Positions 1 through 10,153 of a stretch of DNA of 64,000 nt are shown one piece after another. The DNA comes from Pseudomonas syringae KCTC 12500 (GTDB taxonomy: Bacteria > Pseudomonadota > Gammaproteobacteria > Pseudomonadales > Pseudomonadaceae). The first letter of the stretch is position 1. Every line of letters begins with the position of its first letter. The position numbers were made by a program, and so were the translations under genes. The DNA lies in NCBI RefSeq assembly GCF_000507185.2, contig NZ_AYTM02000002.1, forward strand, positions 5,615,501 through 5,679,500, read 5' to 3'. The notes under the pieces are model-generated. The model was not told the DNA's origin and made no database searches. It was given only the letters and a program-made list of their open reading frames with translations.

Positions 1-485
1 GGCAATGCCGGCTCGGCTGGTTCAGGCAATGGCGACGAAGCAGGGTCCACTACCGGAAGTGCTGTTTGTGACGCTGCGGCGAGGCTGACGGTGGTTTGCG
101 CGGCACCGGGTCCAGTAGCACTACCCGCGCCGGACAGGGCCAGGCCCTCCATCAGCTTCATCGGATTATCGTCTTCGCCGCTGCCATCTGGGTTGCGCAA
201 ACGAAAATTGAATACCCCGGTTGCCGAATTCTGCAGAAGTGGGTCGACAATATCCGGACCTACCTCATGGCTGATCGAATCGCCTTGGGCGTCTTCCACA
301 AAATGCTGGGCGAACCAGCAGGGCGCATTGGCCCATTGCTGGCTGTGCTGCAGGTAGTAGTCGTCCTGGTTGCGCTGGATAGCAAATTCCAGATTGCCTA
401 CATCATGCTCCCAGCCACGTACCTGGAGAAAGCCACAGCCGGGAACCGGACTTGCCAGCGGTGAGAGTTTGATTGTGATGGACAT
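1..485 (-). CDS. fourth gene of srf operon, partial, function unknown
   Basis: Open frame read on the minus strand from an ATG at 485, beginning MSITIKLSPLASPVPG, and still open at the window edge, so the C-terminus is missing. The start lies 3 bases after the SrfC stop, so it is very probably co-transcribed with srfABC. The first ~110 residues are a mixed, tryptophan-containing region. From ~125 the sequence turns into an Ala/Pro/Ser/Thr-rich linker, which suggests a second domain beyond the edge. I do not recognise the family. Its position suggests an accessory subunit of the SrfABC system (inference). Confidence 0.7.
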   Translation of the reverse strand, partial: MSITIKLSPLASPVPGCGFLQVRGWEHDVGNLEFAIQRNQDDYYLQHSQQWANAPCWFAQHFVEDAQGDSISHEVGPDIVDPLLQNSATGVFNFRLRNPDGSGEDDNPMKLMEGLALSGAGSATGPGAAQTTVSLAAASQTALPVVDPASSPLPEPAEPAL

Positions 486-488
486 GAA

Positions 489-3188
489 TTATCTCGCTTT
501 GAACGCCTGGATAACGCGGCCCATGGCCTCGTTTTGCTCAGGAGTGATTTCTTTGCCTTTGCGGTGACCGACGTTTTTCTGGGTATGAATGGCAATGCCA
601 GAAATCCAGTCATCAGCGAAAATCACGCTCTGGTCGTCGGCTTGCGCTGCGAGGTGCGGGAAGCGACCTGGCATTTCCTTTTGATAAAAGGCAAACAACG
701 GTTGTTTGGCACCCAGCAGGCCCGTTGGCCGCTGACCCGCAGGCTGGGCGGTGTGCCCGAACCAGGCGGCGAAGTCGTTGAGCAGCAGTTGCGCGGTCAG
801 CACCTGGCGCTGCACCAGGTTTTCTCTGCGCACACCGCTCTGGGCACGTTTGAGCAGCGCGTTGCTGAGCTGCAACGGCAAGTCCAGGCGCTCGGCGCAG
901 ACCACCAGTTCCTTGACCAGCAGGGCGATGGCCTCGGCGGGCAGCTCCAAAAGGTCCAGCAGGTGCTGGCGCCGGCTGAGGTTTCGCAGGTGCGTTGCCC
1001 ACAGGTCGAATGCGGCTCTGGCGAAGCGGTGTTCGTGGCTCTGGTATTGCGGCGCTATGGCCGCTGCTGCGGGCGTTTCAACCGTGGCAGTCGATGCGAT
1101 GGCCTCGCCGAATATGTCGTATTCCACTTCAGGCTTGCCGACAGCCTGCACCACTGCAGTGACGTCACTGGCAGGGCTGCCGAAATCACCGTTCAGGTAA
1201 AGGTCGCGCAACTGCTGTTCTGGCAGCGCCATGTAACCGAGCAGTTCGCCAAGTACATGCTTACCGTGCGGCGTCGTCGCGAACGGACGGGCAATCATGT
1301 TGGCGATGACCTTCTTCTTGGCCCGTTCGTCTTCGCCACCGGCTTCGTAGTACTCCTCCAGGCGCGGCAGTAATTGCACCATCAACTCGTCCAGTTGCTC
1401 GGCAATACGCTGTAACTTGAAGTCGATGTTGGCGATCGGACTGAACGCCGAGCTGAAACGGGTCATGCCGCCGTCGTTCAGCGTAAGCATCGCTTGCCAG
1501 GCTTCCTGCGGCTCCGCCACATGGCGTTTGACCAGCTCACTGTTGCTGAACGCGTGTTGCAGAGCCTGTAGCGCAGTGTGCGATGAGTCGCTGTAAGCGC
1601 GTTCTTCACCGTCCGCCGCCAACTCGATGAAGCTGGTCTTGAAGCGCGGCTTGCGCACCAGATAGGTGTTCTTGAAGGGCGTGCTGCCCCATTGCTTCAT
1701 CCAGTCTTCGTTGCCGAATCGCTCGATCATGGTCAGTTTGAGCATGTTGTCGCAGCCTTCGGGAAACTGCACGGTCTCGCCGTTGAGCGCGCCGCCGATA
1801 AAGCCGTCACACATCGTCAACGCCCAGATCAGCCCGCTGGCACGGCCATCGCGCTGCTGGGGACTAGTGCCCTGGGTCTTGTCGATCCAGCTCTTGAGCA
1901 CTGGACCGACGCTCACCACTTCGCTCTGCTTGAAGGTGCTGGTGCACATCACCAGCGCGTTCATTTCCTGCTCGTTGGTGTAGCGTTCGAACAAGTAAGC
2001 GACCTTGCCGCGCAGCAGTAGCCGGGCGACCGGATTGTTGGCGGTGCCATTGCTGTCGACTTCGCTGGCCTCGTTGATGCTCATCAGATTTTGGCGGCTG
2101 CGGTAGCCCGGGAAGTCGAGCAGATCGACGCTGTTGACAATCGCGTTGGCCGGCTCGTTGTCCAGACGAAAAATAAGCTCGTTGGTAAGCGCCGCCAGCT
2201 CGGCCCTGTTCACCGATACGGCGGGGCGCAAGGTGCCATCATGGGCTGGACGCACCTCTATGGGTGAATCCGCACTACCACCAAGACGGCTGAGAATATC
2301 GACGTTGATGATGCTGTTGCTTTGCACCAGTTGCCCGTCACGCTCGGTGACCAGTGCGCTGATAGGCGTAAAGACCGTCTCCGCCAGACCCAGGCGGTGC
2401 AGGGCAGAGGCCAGTTGTTCATAGGTTTCGGTCATTTTGCCTATGCCGCCCCACAGCGGCTCGAACAACTGGGCGCGTTCGCGTACGGACAATCGCGGAG
2501 CCAGTTTTATCACGCAAGGCCAATAGCGCGCGTTCAGCGGGCGCATGGCGTTAGCGTAATGATGCTCCAGGTAATCCCAGAGCAGTACCACATCGTCACT
2601 GCTGACTCCGGGTGTTGGAGCCGCTGCCAATTGTGCTTCGAAGCGCTGCAGAACAGCCTCTATTTGCGCATCGGTGACTTGACTGTCAAGGCGTTGATGA
2701 TCGAAGTCTTCAAACCAGGCGTTGGCCAGGATGATTGCGATCTCGACCTCGCGAAACAGACGCAGCTCAACCGGAAAGTGAGGGTCCAGGCTTGGGGCAG
2801 CAGTGCGGGTGAATCGCGTGACCAGACCGGTAGCCTCCTTGCCGCCGCCCACCGGGTTCACGTGCTTGATGAAGTCCAGTTGCTGAGTACCCAGCCGGGT
2901 TAGCAACTGGCCTTTCTCGTCCGCCGCCAAGGCGGAAATCAGGTAGCTCTTGCCAGCTTGCGACAGGCCAAAGAAACCGATACCCATGGGCGTCGTCGAA
3001 ACCCGCCCCAGGCTGCGGGACAGGTTGCGCGCGCGGTGCAAGTCACGGCTGAGGGCGTCGGCCTTGGTGGCCACTTCTTCGACCTTTTCGGCCACATTGG
3101 CGACCCAGTCCAGGGCCAGGCCAGCACCGGTGTGAACGGATGTCCAGGCATGGGCGAGTTGTATCTGTCTGGTGGTCAGAGTAGTCAT
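489..3188 (-). CDS. srfC: SrfC-like P-loop GTPase (putative virulence factor)
   Basis: 899 aa from the ATG at 3188, which overlaps the SrfB stop as ATGA. A longer frame to 3218 exists, but the overlap makes 3188 more likely. A P-loop GLSQAGKS sits at residues 74-81 and a G3-like LLDFPG at 356-361, so the protein binds nucleotide and looks like a large dynamin-type GTPase with a helical C-terminal half. Sequence and neighbours match the SrfC family, named from a Salmonella SsrB-regulated locus whose biochemical role is not established. It is the third gene of a four-gene operon with an actin-like ATPase upstream, so a force- or assembly-related role at the membrane is possible (inference). Confidence 0.8.
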   Translation of the reverse strand: MTTLTTRQIQLAHAWTSVHTGAGLALDWVANVAEKVEEVATKADALSRDLHRARNLSRSLGRVSTTPMGIGFFGLSQAGKSYLISALAADEKGQLLTRLGTQQLDFIKHVNPVGGGKEATGLVTRFTRTAAPSLDPHFPVELRLFREVEIAIILANAWFEDFDHQRLDSQVTDAQIEAVLQRFEAQLAAAPTPGVSSDDVVLLWDYLEHHYANAMRPLNARYWPCVIKLAPRLSVRERAQLFEPLWGGIGKMTETYEQLASALHRLGLAETVFTPISALVTERDGQLVQSNSIINVDILSRLGGSADSPIEVRPAHDGTLRPAVSVNRAELAALTNELIFRLDNEPANAIVNSVDLLDFPGYRSRQNLMSINEASEVDSNGTANNPVARLLLRGKVAYLFERYTNEQEMNALVMCTSTFKQSEVVSVGPVLKSWIDKTQGTSPQQRDGRASGLIWALTMCDGFIGGALNGETVQFPEGCDNMLKLTMIERFGNEDWMKQWGSTPFKNTYLVRKPRFKTSFIELAADGEERAYSDSSHTALQALQHAFSNSELVKRHVAEPQEAWQAMLTLNDGGMTRFSSAFSPIANIDFKLQRIAEQLDELMVQLLPRLEEYYEAGGEDERAKKKVIANMIARPFATTPHGKHVLGELLGYMALPEQQLRDLYLNGDFGSPASDVTAVVQAVGKPEVEYDIFGEAIASTATVETPAAAAIAPQYQSHEHRFARAAFDLWATHLRNLSRRQHLLDLLELPAEAIALLVKELVVCAERLDLPLQLSNALLKRAQSGVRRENLVQRQVLTAQLLLNDFAAWFGHTAQPAGQRPTGLLGAKQPLFAFYQKEMPGRFPHLAAQADDQSVIFADDWISGIAIHTQKNVGHRKGKEITPEQNEAMGRVIQAFKAR

Positions 3189-6100
3189 TTCGGACTCACG
3201 CTCCCGCTGTCGAGCCAATAGTTGGAGGCACCACCTTCGGCGCTCAACATGGTGTAGAGCTGTAGTTTCACGTCCTTGCGATCAAAGGACTCGCCGGTGT
3301 TACTTTCGATGTTGTCGTCGATCACCAGGGTTTCGGCGATGATCTCTGCATCGCCACGGTCGGCATCTGCGCCATCAACTCGAAAACGCAGCAGCAGGCA
3401 GGCTTCCTTGCCGTCCTTGGTCGGTTTGCCCACCAGTTTTCGCGTGCCGCGCTCGGTGAGTTCGATCAGATACAAGGGCGCCGCGACCCAGCGCTCGGCG
3501 TTGAGCTGTCGATAACCCAGACGGGTTTTGCCCAGCACCCGCAACTGCGGACCGTCGAGTTGCGGCTCGTGCAATTGCAGGAATTCGTTGCCTTGCGCGT
3601 CGCTTTTGATCACATCGCGATAAAGCATGTCGTGATCGATGACCAGATTGTTTTCGTCCAGCTTGCCGATATGGCGCATGGTCGAATACGGCTTGAGCCG
3701 GCCCACACTGAAATAGAAGTTCGACACTTTGCGCTGCTCGCTGAGCAGGCACAGCATCGCGCCGACCGCAGCCGTGCTCTTGGGGTCGTCAATCTGGCCA
3801 TTGCGGTGGAAGGGGTACCACCCGCCGGTACGATAACCGTTCATGGGCACGATGCGCCCCGGTGGCAACGGCACTTTGCGGCGTATGTAAGCCTGCACGC
3901 CTGGCAGGCGCGAAGGACGGCCGGTCAGCAGCAGCGCGTCGCAAGGGTACTGGAAGACCACTTCGCACAATGCATCAAGGATCTTGCTCAGGTTGATCTG
4001 GCCTTTGAGGAAAGCCTGATGAATGGCTGGCAGATCGATACGCAGCACGACCTGACCCAGCTCGAAGCCATCACGGCCACCATCAATGCGTCGTACGCCA
4101 CCGGCCACGTATTCGCGAATACGTTCACTGATCGCATCTTTTTCCAGCAAATCAGCAAAGAGGTAGTCGTGAACCGGGCTTGGCAATTCAGGGTCGTACG
4201 TTTCGTAGTCCTTGAGCAAGCGCAGGCCCAGCGGTACGAACACTTGCAGGTTGAGCTGTTGGCGCAGGATGGCTTCCTGAGCGCTGGTGCTTTCGTCCCC
4301 GCACAGTCGCGACAGGAGCGAGCGCGGTGAAACCACACCAAAATCCCTGAGCGCTTGTTCCAGAGCAGGCAGTACGAACCGCTGGATGATGTCCAGCAAG
4401 ATGTCATCGCCAGCGACCTTGAAGCTGTCACGAAAGCGCTGCTCGGGGATGATCGAAACGTTGCTTCCGCTGGCCTGTTCTGCACCGCGTTCCAGGGAGT
4501 AATCCGTAATGACCAGGTCGGTGGTGCCGCCGCCAATATCGATACTCGCCAGCGTCAGGTGTTCGCGATTGGCCTTGTCCGGGCGTGCCAGCGTGTCGAA
4601 GAACTCTTGTGCATGGCCGGCAAAGTTTTCACGAATCTCGGTGTACAGGTAGACGAGCTGACCGCACGTCGCTTCATCCCACTCCACTTTTATGCGCGGC
4701 AGCGGCACACGAGGCGCGGGTACTGGCGAATTCAGCCCCTTGGCTTTACTTGGGTCGAGGTCACCTTCGTGCCACCCCATGCATTTCCAGACCAGCGCCA
4801 GCGCCTGAAGCAGCCGGTCGTTTAGCAGGCTGCGTTCTACCTGCGGCATTCCCGGCGGTACTGTCAGGATGATGCTGGACAACTGACGAGGGCGTTGGGT
4901 GTGCCCCATGCGCGTACGTTGCGCCGGGCTGTTGATTTGCAACAGCGCTTGCGTCAGCACCTCGGCGAGCATGAAGGTCATCAACGAGCTGCGCGAGTAT
5001 TGCGGGGAGAACGCAGGGAGGCGGTCATCCTCATTCTTGAGTTTGTAGAACGCCTGACCGAGTTTGGTGATCTTGTGCGAGAACGGTGCGGCAGTAGCTT
5101 TGGGCTCGCTGTCGGTCTGCACGTAGGAATTGTTGAATCGCCAACCGTGGGTGTAGGCGTTTTCGTCCCACAGATAGCGTTTGGGACTCGACAGGCCGGT
5201 AGAGCCCTCAGTACCACGCCGACGGCCCGACAACCGCCCGGCTTCGACGCCGACACGAGCAATCGTCGGCCACTGAAACGCATCATGCCGGCCACTCTGG
5301 ACCGAGAAATTCTCCTTGCCGAACGACGCCTGGGCAAACTCCACGCGGCTTTCGAACGGCTGGCTGTAGACCCGCTCAGGGTTGACCAGATCGCGAATCT
5401 GCAGGATGTAGTTGTGCTTCATCCCGTCGCCGGACTGCCCGTGGTTCTCGATCAGAATGCCGCAGGTACGCGAGTTGCCTACGTCCAGCACCAGATCCAC
5501 CTGAATCGGCAGGTCTATGGAGTCTGCGCCATTGGCGGCCAGCTTTATTTCCGGGACGACAACGCGTGCCGGTTCACTGCTGCGCTGCTCAGGAATAGGC
5601 TTGGCCATGAGGTTCAGCAGGTTGAGGTAGTGGCCGATGTGCCGCTGCTCGACCAACTCTTCTTCAACATCTTCGCTGGGGCGATGCCGGTTGCCTTCAC
5701 GGTAGATTTCCGCCAGCCAGTCCTGCACCCATTTCTGGTCCAGAAACCAGCGGCTCTGACGCGCGTGGCACGCCAGGCGGAAGGACGAGCCGGCATTGAT
5801 GTCGTCCCGGGTCGGTGCCAGGTATTGCATACCCGTCGCCGATGCCATCGCGCGCGTGTCGAATGCCAGTGTCAGGCGGTGGGTGTTGCCATCGACATCA
5901 GGCTGTTCAAGCTCGATCAGACGAACACGTGCCCAATTGGTCGGACCTTCGTCGTAACGCTCTGGCGGCAAAAAACGAAACACAGGTGCTGGCAGCCACA
6001 AGCCGTCCAGCAATTTGAAACTGGACTGCATGCCCAGCGTGAGGTCTTCGTCATCGACTTCGCTGACCAGGCGTTCCTGAGCCTGCGATTGCGCCAGCCG

Positions 6101-6319
6101 CTCACCGGACTGGTTGGCGGTGCCCACCGGCCCGAAGTGGAAGTACTGCTTGGTTTCCTGGTTCTGCAGCAGACGCGCGATGAGCGTATTGCCCATTTTC
6201 GCGAAACGTCCGGCAGGCTCGTTACGCAGATCAACTTTGACGGCGAAGTCCAGAAACTGGATTCCGCTGTCATTGATCAGGTGAACGGTGTCTTCAAATT
6301 GCGTCAGTTCTGGCAGCAT
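3185..6319 (-). CDS. srfB: SrfB-like actin/Hsp70-fold ATPase (putative virulence factor)
   Basis: 1044 aa. Two signatures of the actin/Hsp70 ATPase fold are visible: a phosphate-1-like loop LVLDVGNSRTCGIL at about 276-289 and a phosphate-2 loop SIDIGGGTTDLVI at about 592-604. A glycine-containing LLLTGRPSRLPG near 800 is a candidate adenosine-binding motif. The first ~270 residues form a separate N-terminal domain. There is no signal peptide or membrane segment. Length and context fit the SrfB family. It starts 11 bases after the srfA stop and overlaps srfC by 4 bases, so the three products are probably made in fixed ratio and may work as one complex. Function in Pseudomonas is unknown. Confidence 0.85.
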   Translation of the reverse strand: MLPELTQFEDTVHLINDSGIQFLDFAVKVDLRNEPAGRFAKMGNTLIARLLQNQETKQYFHFGPVGTANQSGERLAQSQAQERLVSEVDDEDLTLGMQSSFKLLDGLWLPAPVFRFLPPERYDEGPTNWARVRLIELEQPDVDGNTHRLTLAFDTRAMASATGMQYLAPTRDDINAGSSFRLACHARQSRWFLDQKWVQDWLAEIYREGNRHRPSEDVEEELVEQRHIGHYLNLLNLMAKPIPEQRSSEPARVVVPEIKLAANGADSIDLPIQVDLVLDVGNSRTCGILIENHGQSGDGMKHNYILQIRDLVNPERVYSQPFESRVEFAQASFGKENFSVQSGRHDAFQWPTIARVGVEAGRLSGRRRGTEGSTGLSSPKRYLWDENAYTHGWRFNNSYVQTDSEPKATAAPFSHKITKLGQAFYKLKNEDDRLPAFSPQYSRSSLMTFMLAEVLTQALLQINSPAQRTRMGHTQRPRQLSSIILTVPPGMPQVERSLLNDRLLQALALVWKCMGWHEGDLDPSKAKGLNSPVPAPRVPLPRIKVEWDEATCGQLVYLYTEIRENFAGHAQEFFDTLARPDKANREHLTLASIDIGGGTTDLVITDYSLERGAEQASGSNVSIIPEQRFRDSFKVAGDDILLDIIQRFVLPALEQALRDFGVVSPRSLLSRLCGDESTSAQEAILRQQLNLQVFVPLGLRLLKDYETYDPELPSPVHDYLFADLLEKDAISERIREYVAGGVRRIDGGRDGFELGQVVLRIDLPAIHQAFLKGQINLSKILDALCEVVFQYPCDALLLTGRPSRLPGVQAYIRRKVPLPPGRIVPMNGYRTGGWYPFHRNGQIDDPKSTAAVGAMLCLLSEQRKVSNFYFSVGRLKPYSTMRHIGKLDENNLVIDHDMLYRDVIKSDAQGNEFLQLHEPQLDGPQLRVLGKTRLGYRQLNAERWVAAPLYLIELTERGTRKLVGKPTKDGKEACLLLRFRVDGADADRGDAEIIAETLVIDDNIESNTGESFDRKDVKLQLYTMLSAEGGASNYWLDSGSVSPK

Positions 6320-6330
6320 GGGTACAGCCT

Positions 6331-7686
6331 TTATTCGCGCCGCATGGACATGGGAAATTGGGTGTTGCTATAGTTGCCATTACAATCAGCGATGCTCTGG
6401 GCACCCGGTTTGCAGGACACCTGAGGCATGTCGTAGCCGCTACCGTCAGTGCAACTGGCTTGGGCCTGACTGTTCAATGCCAGATTGCCGCCATTCATGG
6501 CCGCGTTGATCGCGCCGGAGCAAGACACGCCATCCGGGCGTCGGATAGTGACTTTGCCCTGGCCTTTCTCGAACGCGTACTCAAGCCGTAACGGCCTGGA
6601 AGTCTTGGCATCCATGATCCCGGCACCGGCGCGGTAATTCCCGTTCAGAAACTCTGCAGGACCTTCCGCAGCGTCAGGTGGAATACTCAACGGTGCACCG
6701 GGAGTGCTGACCTCGGAAGATTCGGCGCTGGATACTGGCGACTGTGGTGGCTCTTGCTTCTCTGGCTGCTCGGCAGGAACAGGCTCGCTGACTTCCGGCT
6801 TCGGCTCGGGCACTGGCGCTACCGCAGGCGATTGGACGGGCGTTTCAGAAGAAGGCTCGCCAGTGGCCACGTTCGCTGTAGAGGGCATTGGCGTAGCGCT
6901 GACCACGCTGCTTTCTATTGCCGGGTCTTTTAGCTGAATGCTCTCTGTGGTGACCGGCACGGTTGGCAACGTCACGTCCACGACAGGCAAACAGCCTCTC
7001 AGCAGACCAAACAGCAGCAGCGCCAGAATCAGCAGCAACGGCAAAAGCCACCAGAAACGCCGCCACCAGGGCCGAGCCGGCTCTGCAACAAACGGCAGCA
7101 CTGCCGGAGCTTCCGACACAGGCGTTATTGGCAAGGAGGAGGGTGCGGGGGCTGCTACTCGGGGAGTCAGGAAGTAAAGCGGATCACGATGCCTGTCGCC
7201 CTCGTTCTGCACGAAGCCCCAAAACGTCAGAATTGGCTGGGTGTAACGCTCGGCTTCGCCTTGTGCGTTGGTGCGTGTGGCTTCAATCAGGTAAACGTAA
7301 TTGTCAGCAGGTGCATGCGGGACCAGCCCCAGCAGCTTGCCGAAAATAATCTGATCGCTTTGGCCGCCCTTGTTACCGGCCTGCACCAGCGTCGAGCTCA
7401 TCTCAGCGATAGCAGTCTTGAAATGATTCAGCTGGGCTCTTGCGACTTCACGCTCGGCTTCTGTCGCCGAGCTCCAGGGCACAACATCACCTTGAACAGG
7501 GCTGTACCAGTCGATGACGCTGCCTTGCTCGTTGCTTTTCGGCACGGCGAGGAAATTCACCAGAGACGGCGACTTACGGGTGAGGGCGGCAATGAGTTGC
7601 AACGCAGCCTTGTAGACAGGTTGCCCGGTTTCGCCTACAGCAATGAATTCATCGCTTTTGCCAGTACGAAGGAGCGCACCGTGCAT
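6331..7686 (-). CDS. srfA: SrfA-like single-pass membrane protein
   Basis: About 451 aa from the ATG at 7686, chosen because AAGGGA lies at good distance. In-frame ATGs at 7710 and 7695 are alternatives, the latter too close to that Shine-Dalgarno. The N-terminal ~190 residues form a soluble domain with SrfA-like motifs (ETGQPVY, DWYSPVQGDVVPW). One transmembrane segment follows after WWRRFWW at about residues 205-225. Next comes a Pro/Glu/Ser-rich linker of ~100 residues and a small C-terminal domain (about 350-450) with three conserved-looking cysteines, predicted periplasmic. It is the first gene of the srf operon and presumably the membrane anchor for SrfB/SrfC (inference). Confidence 0.75.
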   Translation of the reverse strand: MHGALLRTGKSDEFIAVGETGQPVYKAALQLIAALTRKSPSLVNFLAVPKSNEQGSVIDWYSPVQGDVVPWSSATEAEREVARAQLNHFKTAIAEMSSTLVQAGNKGGQSDQIIFGKLLGLVPHAPADNYVYLIEATRTNAQGEAERYTQPILTFWGFVQNEGDRHRDPLYFLTPRVAAPAPSSLPITPVSEAPAVLPFVAEPARPWWRRFWWLLPLLLILALLLFGLLRGCLPVVDVTLPTVPVTTESIQLKDPAIESSVVSATPMPSTANVATGEPSSETPVQSPAVAPVPEPKPEVSEPVPAEQPEKQEPPQSPVSSAESSEVSTPGAPLSIPPDAAEGPAEFLNGNYRAGAGIMDAKTSRPLRLEYAFEKGQGKVTIRRPDGVSCSGAINAAMNGGNLALNSQAQASCTDGSGYDMPQVSCKPGAQSIADCNGNYSNTQFPMSMRRE

Positions 7687-8282
7687 ACTAAACATTCCCT
7701 TGTAATTCAATCCGTTGGCTGACGGTTATACATCTGCAGGCCGCCACATTAGTGGCAAATTGCCGTTGCTGTCAATTTATATGTGCCCTCTGTCTTGGAG
7801 GGCCTGGGGGCGGTGTGGCCATGAAGAGTCGGGAGCTACTGCAAAGGAAGCTATCTGTACTTGCAGGTTACTGGCTCTAGCGATCACCGCCCGCACACCG
7901 TTATCAACGGATAGCCGTAATCGCAGTGTGCCTTAGTGAAGACAGCCAATGGACGTGATCTAAGCTTTCATTCCTATTTAGAAAATCCTCCCCATGCCGA
8001 TAAGATCATAGATCGCAGAAAGTCAGTGCTAAATGATTAAGATTTCTATCCTTGAAGACCTGTGAAGTTCACGGTCTAGTGTCCGCGTTACAACGACGCT
8101 AGAGCACCTTTCGCCTAGCGAAATCAAGTTTCAACGTTGGCACAATAATTGGATGGCTAGCTTTCATAGAACGATGAGCGATTTATAGCAGTAGCGCGCA
8201 GAACCCTCTTGTTACTGCTTACATGAGCACCGCTGGGCTTCCGGGTAGTGACAGCCGTTTACTTAACGATGATGGATAATCA
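7687..8282. other. intergenic region between srf operon and chemoreceptor
   Basis: About 600 bases between two divergent transcription units. No frame has convincing coding character. It should hold the srf promoter (minus) and the chemoreceptor promoter (plus); only a weak FliA-type candidate is visible (7977-8003). Confidence 0.6.
7977..8003 (+). promoter_or_regulatory. possible FliA (sigma-28) promoter for the chemoreceptor
   Basis: GCCGATAA at 7996-8003 is an exact match to the flagellar sigma -10 element. The -35 position 11 bases upstream (TTTAGAAA) matches TAAAGTTT poorly. The gene it would serve is a methyl-accepting chemotaxis protein, a common FliA target, but the leader would be about 280 bases long. 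Confidence 0.3.
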
Positions 8283-9911
8283 ATGAACCTGATAAATCGC
8301 ACCAGTTTCGCTAAAAAACTCATGGCCGCGTTCACCGTTTGCGCCGTGATCACACTGGCTGTGGGGGGTGTGGGTATGCTCGGTATCAACCGGCTTTCCG
8401 ATGCCCTTGAGCTGACGTTCTCGAATAATCTGGTTTCAGTGGCCAACACCAACGAGACGATGACCGCCCTGACCACGCATAACCGCGGGCTTTACCGTTT
8501 GCTCGATGCCAAGGACACGGCCACGGCGGAGAAAATGCGTCAAAGTATCAACGCCGAGCTTGAGCGTGCGCAAAAAGTCTATGCCATCTACCGCGCGACT
8601 CCATTGGAGGACGATGAACGTGCAGCGGGTGATCAGTACGACGCCTTGATGCCAGCCTATATGTCTGCTTCCCAGAATATCTTTGACCTGCAACAGGCCG
8701 GCAAACTGGAAGATGCGCGCATTCGTTTAAACGCGCTGGCTGACGGGGAGTTCAACAAGGCTCGCGGCTATCTGCAGATCATGATCGACTCCAACAAGCG
8801 CCAAATCAAAGAGGGTGCAGAAGCCGCTGACAGGTTGCAAAGCACCTCGGTATTCATGCTGACCGCGGGTGTTGTCATCGCGTTTGTGGTGGCGATCATG
8901 TTGGGTATTCTGATCACTCGCATGATTAGCGGGCCGCTGAGAAGCGCTATTGAAATTGCACAACGTATTGCATCGGGTGACCTGACCCAGAGCGTTTCCA
9001 GCACCCGAGGCGATGAAGCAGGGCAGTTGCTCAATGCGATCGGCACGATGCAGGGCAATTTGAAGCGGACCATTCAGGAGATTTCCAGCGCGTCCGATCA
9101 GCTTGCTTCGGCTGCCGAAGAGCTTGGCGCGGTCACGGAAGAAAGCACCCGCGGTCTTACTCGGCAAAATGACGAGATTCAACAGGCTGCAACGGCAGTG
9201 AATGAAATGACGGCGGCTGTGGAAGAGGTAGCCCGCAATGCGGTGTCTACGTCGGAGGAGTCGAAATCACTGGCAACCGACGCCGCTAACGGGCGGGGCC
9301 AGGTGGATAATACCGTCAAGGGCATCGGCACGATGGTCAGCGAGATCACCGAGTCAACGGGGTCGGTCACAACGCTCGCCGGCCATGTCCGGGATATCAG
9401 CAAAGTGCTTGAGGTCATCCGCAGCATCGCGGAACAGACCAACCTGCTCGCGCTGAACGCTGCCATCGAGGCTGCACGCGCCGGTGAGCAAGGCAGAGGG
9501 TTTGCTGTAGTAGCCGACGAAGTGCGCGCTCTGGCGCACCGCACCCAGGCTTCAACGGTGGAAATCGAAGGCATGATCGGTACCGTGCAGTCCGGTGCCG
9601 ACGGTGCGGTCGCTGCAATGAGCAAAAGCCTGGCGACGGCCACCAACACCCAGGAACTCGCTCAGCGCGCCGGCAGCGCCCTGGAAAAAATCACCAGCGG
9701 CGTGGGGATGATCAACGAGCGTAACATGGTGATTGCCTCGGCGTCCGAAGAGCAGGCCCAGGTGGCACGCGAAGTAGATCGCAACCTGGTCAACATCCAG
9801 GAACTGAGCGCACAGTCGGCAGCAGGTGCCAATCAAACGAGCGCGTCCAGTCAGGAACTGTCACGCCTGGCGACTTCGTTCAATACCATGGTTGCGCAGT
9901 TCAAGCTGTAA
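8283..9911 (+). CDS. methyl-accepting chemotaxis protein, four-helix-bundle sensor
   Basis: 542 aa chemoreceptor. TM1 is at about 12-32, then a ~150-residue periplasmic helical sensor of the 4HB_MCP type, TM2 at about 190-212, HAMP ([20 protein letters not shown]) and a cytoplasmic signalling domain. The hairpin tip with [20 protein letters not shown] and [15 protein letters not shown] is fully conserved, so coupling to CheA/CheW is expected. There is no C-terminal NWETF-like pentapeptide, so it probably depends on other receptors for CheR/CheB recruitment. The ligand cannot be told from sequence. It is a single-gene unit with a strong terminator downstream. Confidence 0.95.
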   Translation: MNLINRTSFAKKLMAAFTVCAVITLAVGGVGMLGINRLSDALELTFSNNLVSVANTNETMTALTTHNRGLYRLLDAKDTATAEKMRQSINAELERAQKVYAIYRATPLEDDERAAGDQYDALMPAYMSASQNIFDLQQAGKLEDARIRLNALADGEFNKARGYLQIMIDSNKRQIKEGAEAADRLQSTSVFMLTAGVVIAFVVAIMLGILITRMISGPLRSAIEIAQRIASGDLTQSVSSTRGDEAGQLLNAIGTMQGNLKRTIQEISSASDQLASAAEELGAVTEESTRGLTRQNDEIQQAATAVNEMTAAVEEVARNAVSTSEESKSLATDAANGRGQVDNTVKGIGTMVSEITESTGSVTTLAGHVRDISKVLEVIRSIAEQTNLLALNAAIEAARAGEQGRGFAVVADEVRALAHRTQASTVEIEGMIGTVQSGADGAVAAMSKSLATATNTQELAQRAGSALEKITSGVGMINERNMVIASASEEQAQVAREVDRNLVNIQELSAQSAAGANQTSASSQELSRLATSFNTMVAQFKL

Positions 9912-9925
9912 CGTTGCGTGCGCAG

Positions 9926-9985
9926 GTGTATTTCCGGTCGGGTCGTCTGGGCCGCTTTGACCGGGAATACACACTGCTTTCTCTT
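9926..9985 (+). terminator. rho-independent terminator after the chemoreceptor gene
   Basis: Arms GTGTATTTCCGGTC (9926-9939) and GACCGGGAATACAC (9959-9972) pair over 14 positions with one mismatch, followed by a T-rich run (TTTCTCTTTTTC). Confidence 0.7.
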
Positions 9986-10153
9986 TTTCTTTTCTTGTTG
10001 ACGGTCGACCTCGCCAGTTTGCGGGGGCAAAGGGCTTGAGGCAGTTTGAGTCCGGCTTGGACGCTGAAGACAAACAGCGATCAGATATGAAATATCTTGA
10101 AACATTCGTGTCACATGAAGAGTCAATGGAATAACCCTCTTCAAGGTTTTCCG

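Noticed and set aside
4895..6373. 492-codon plus-strand frame antisense to srfB
   Set aside because: High-GC shadow of a clear coding gene; no family motifs and no ribosome-binding site.
8138..8152. Sigma-54-like TGGCAC-N5-TTGG upstream of the chemoreceptor
   Set aside because: The essential GC of the -12 element is GG here, and no enhancer-type gene or site is near.
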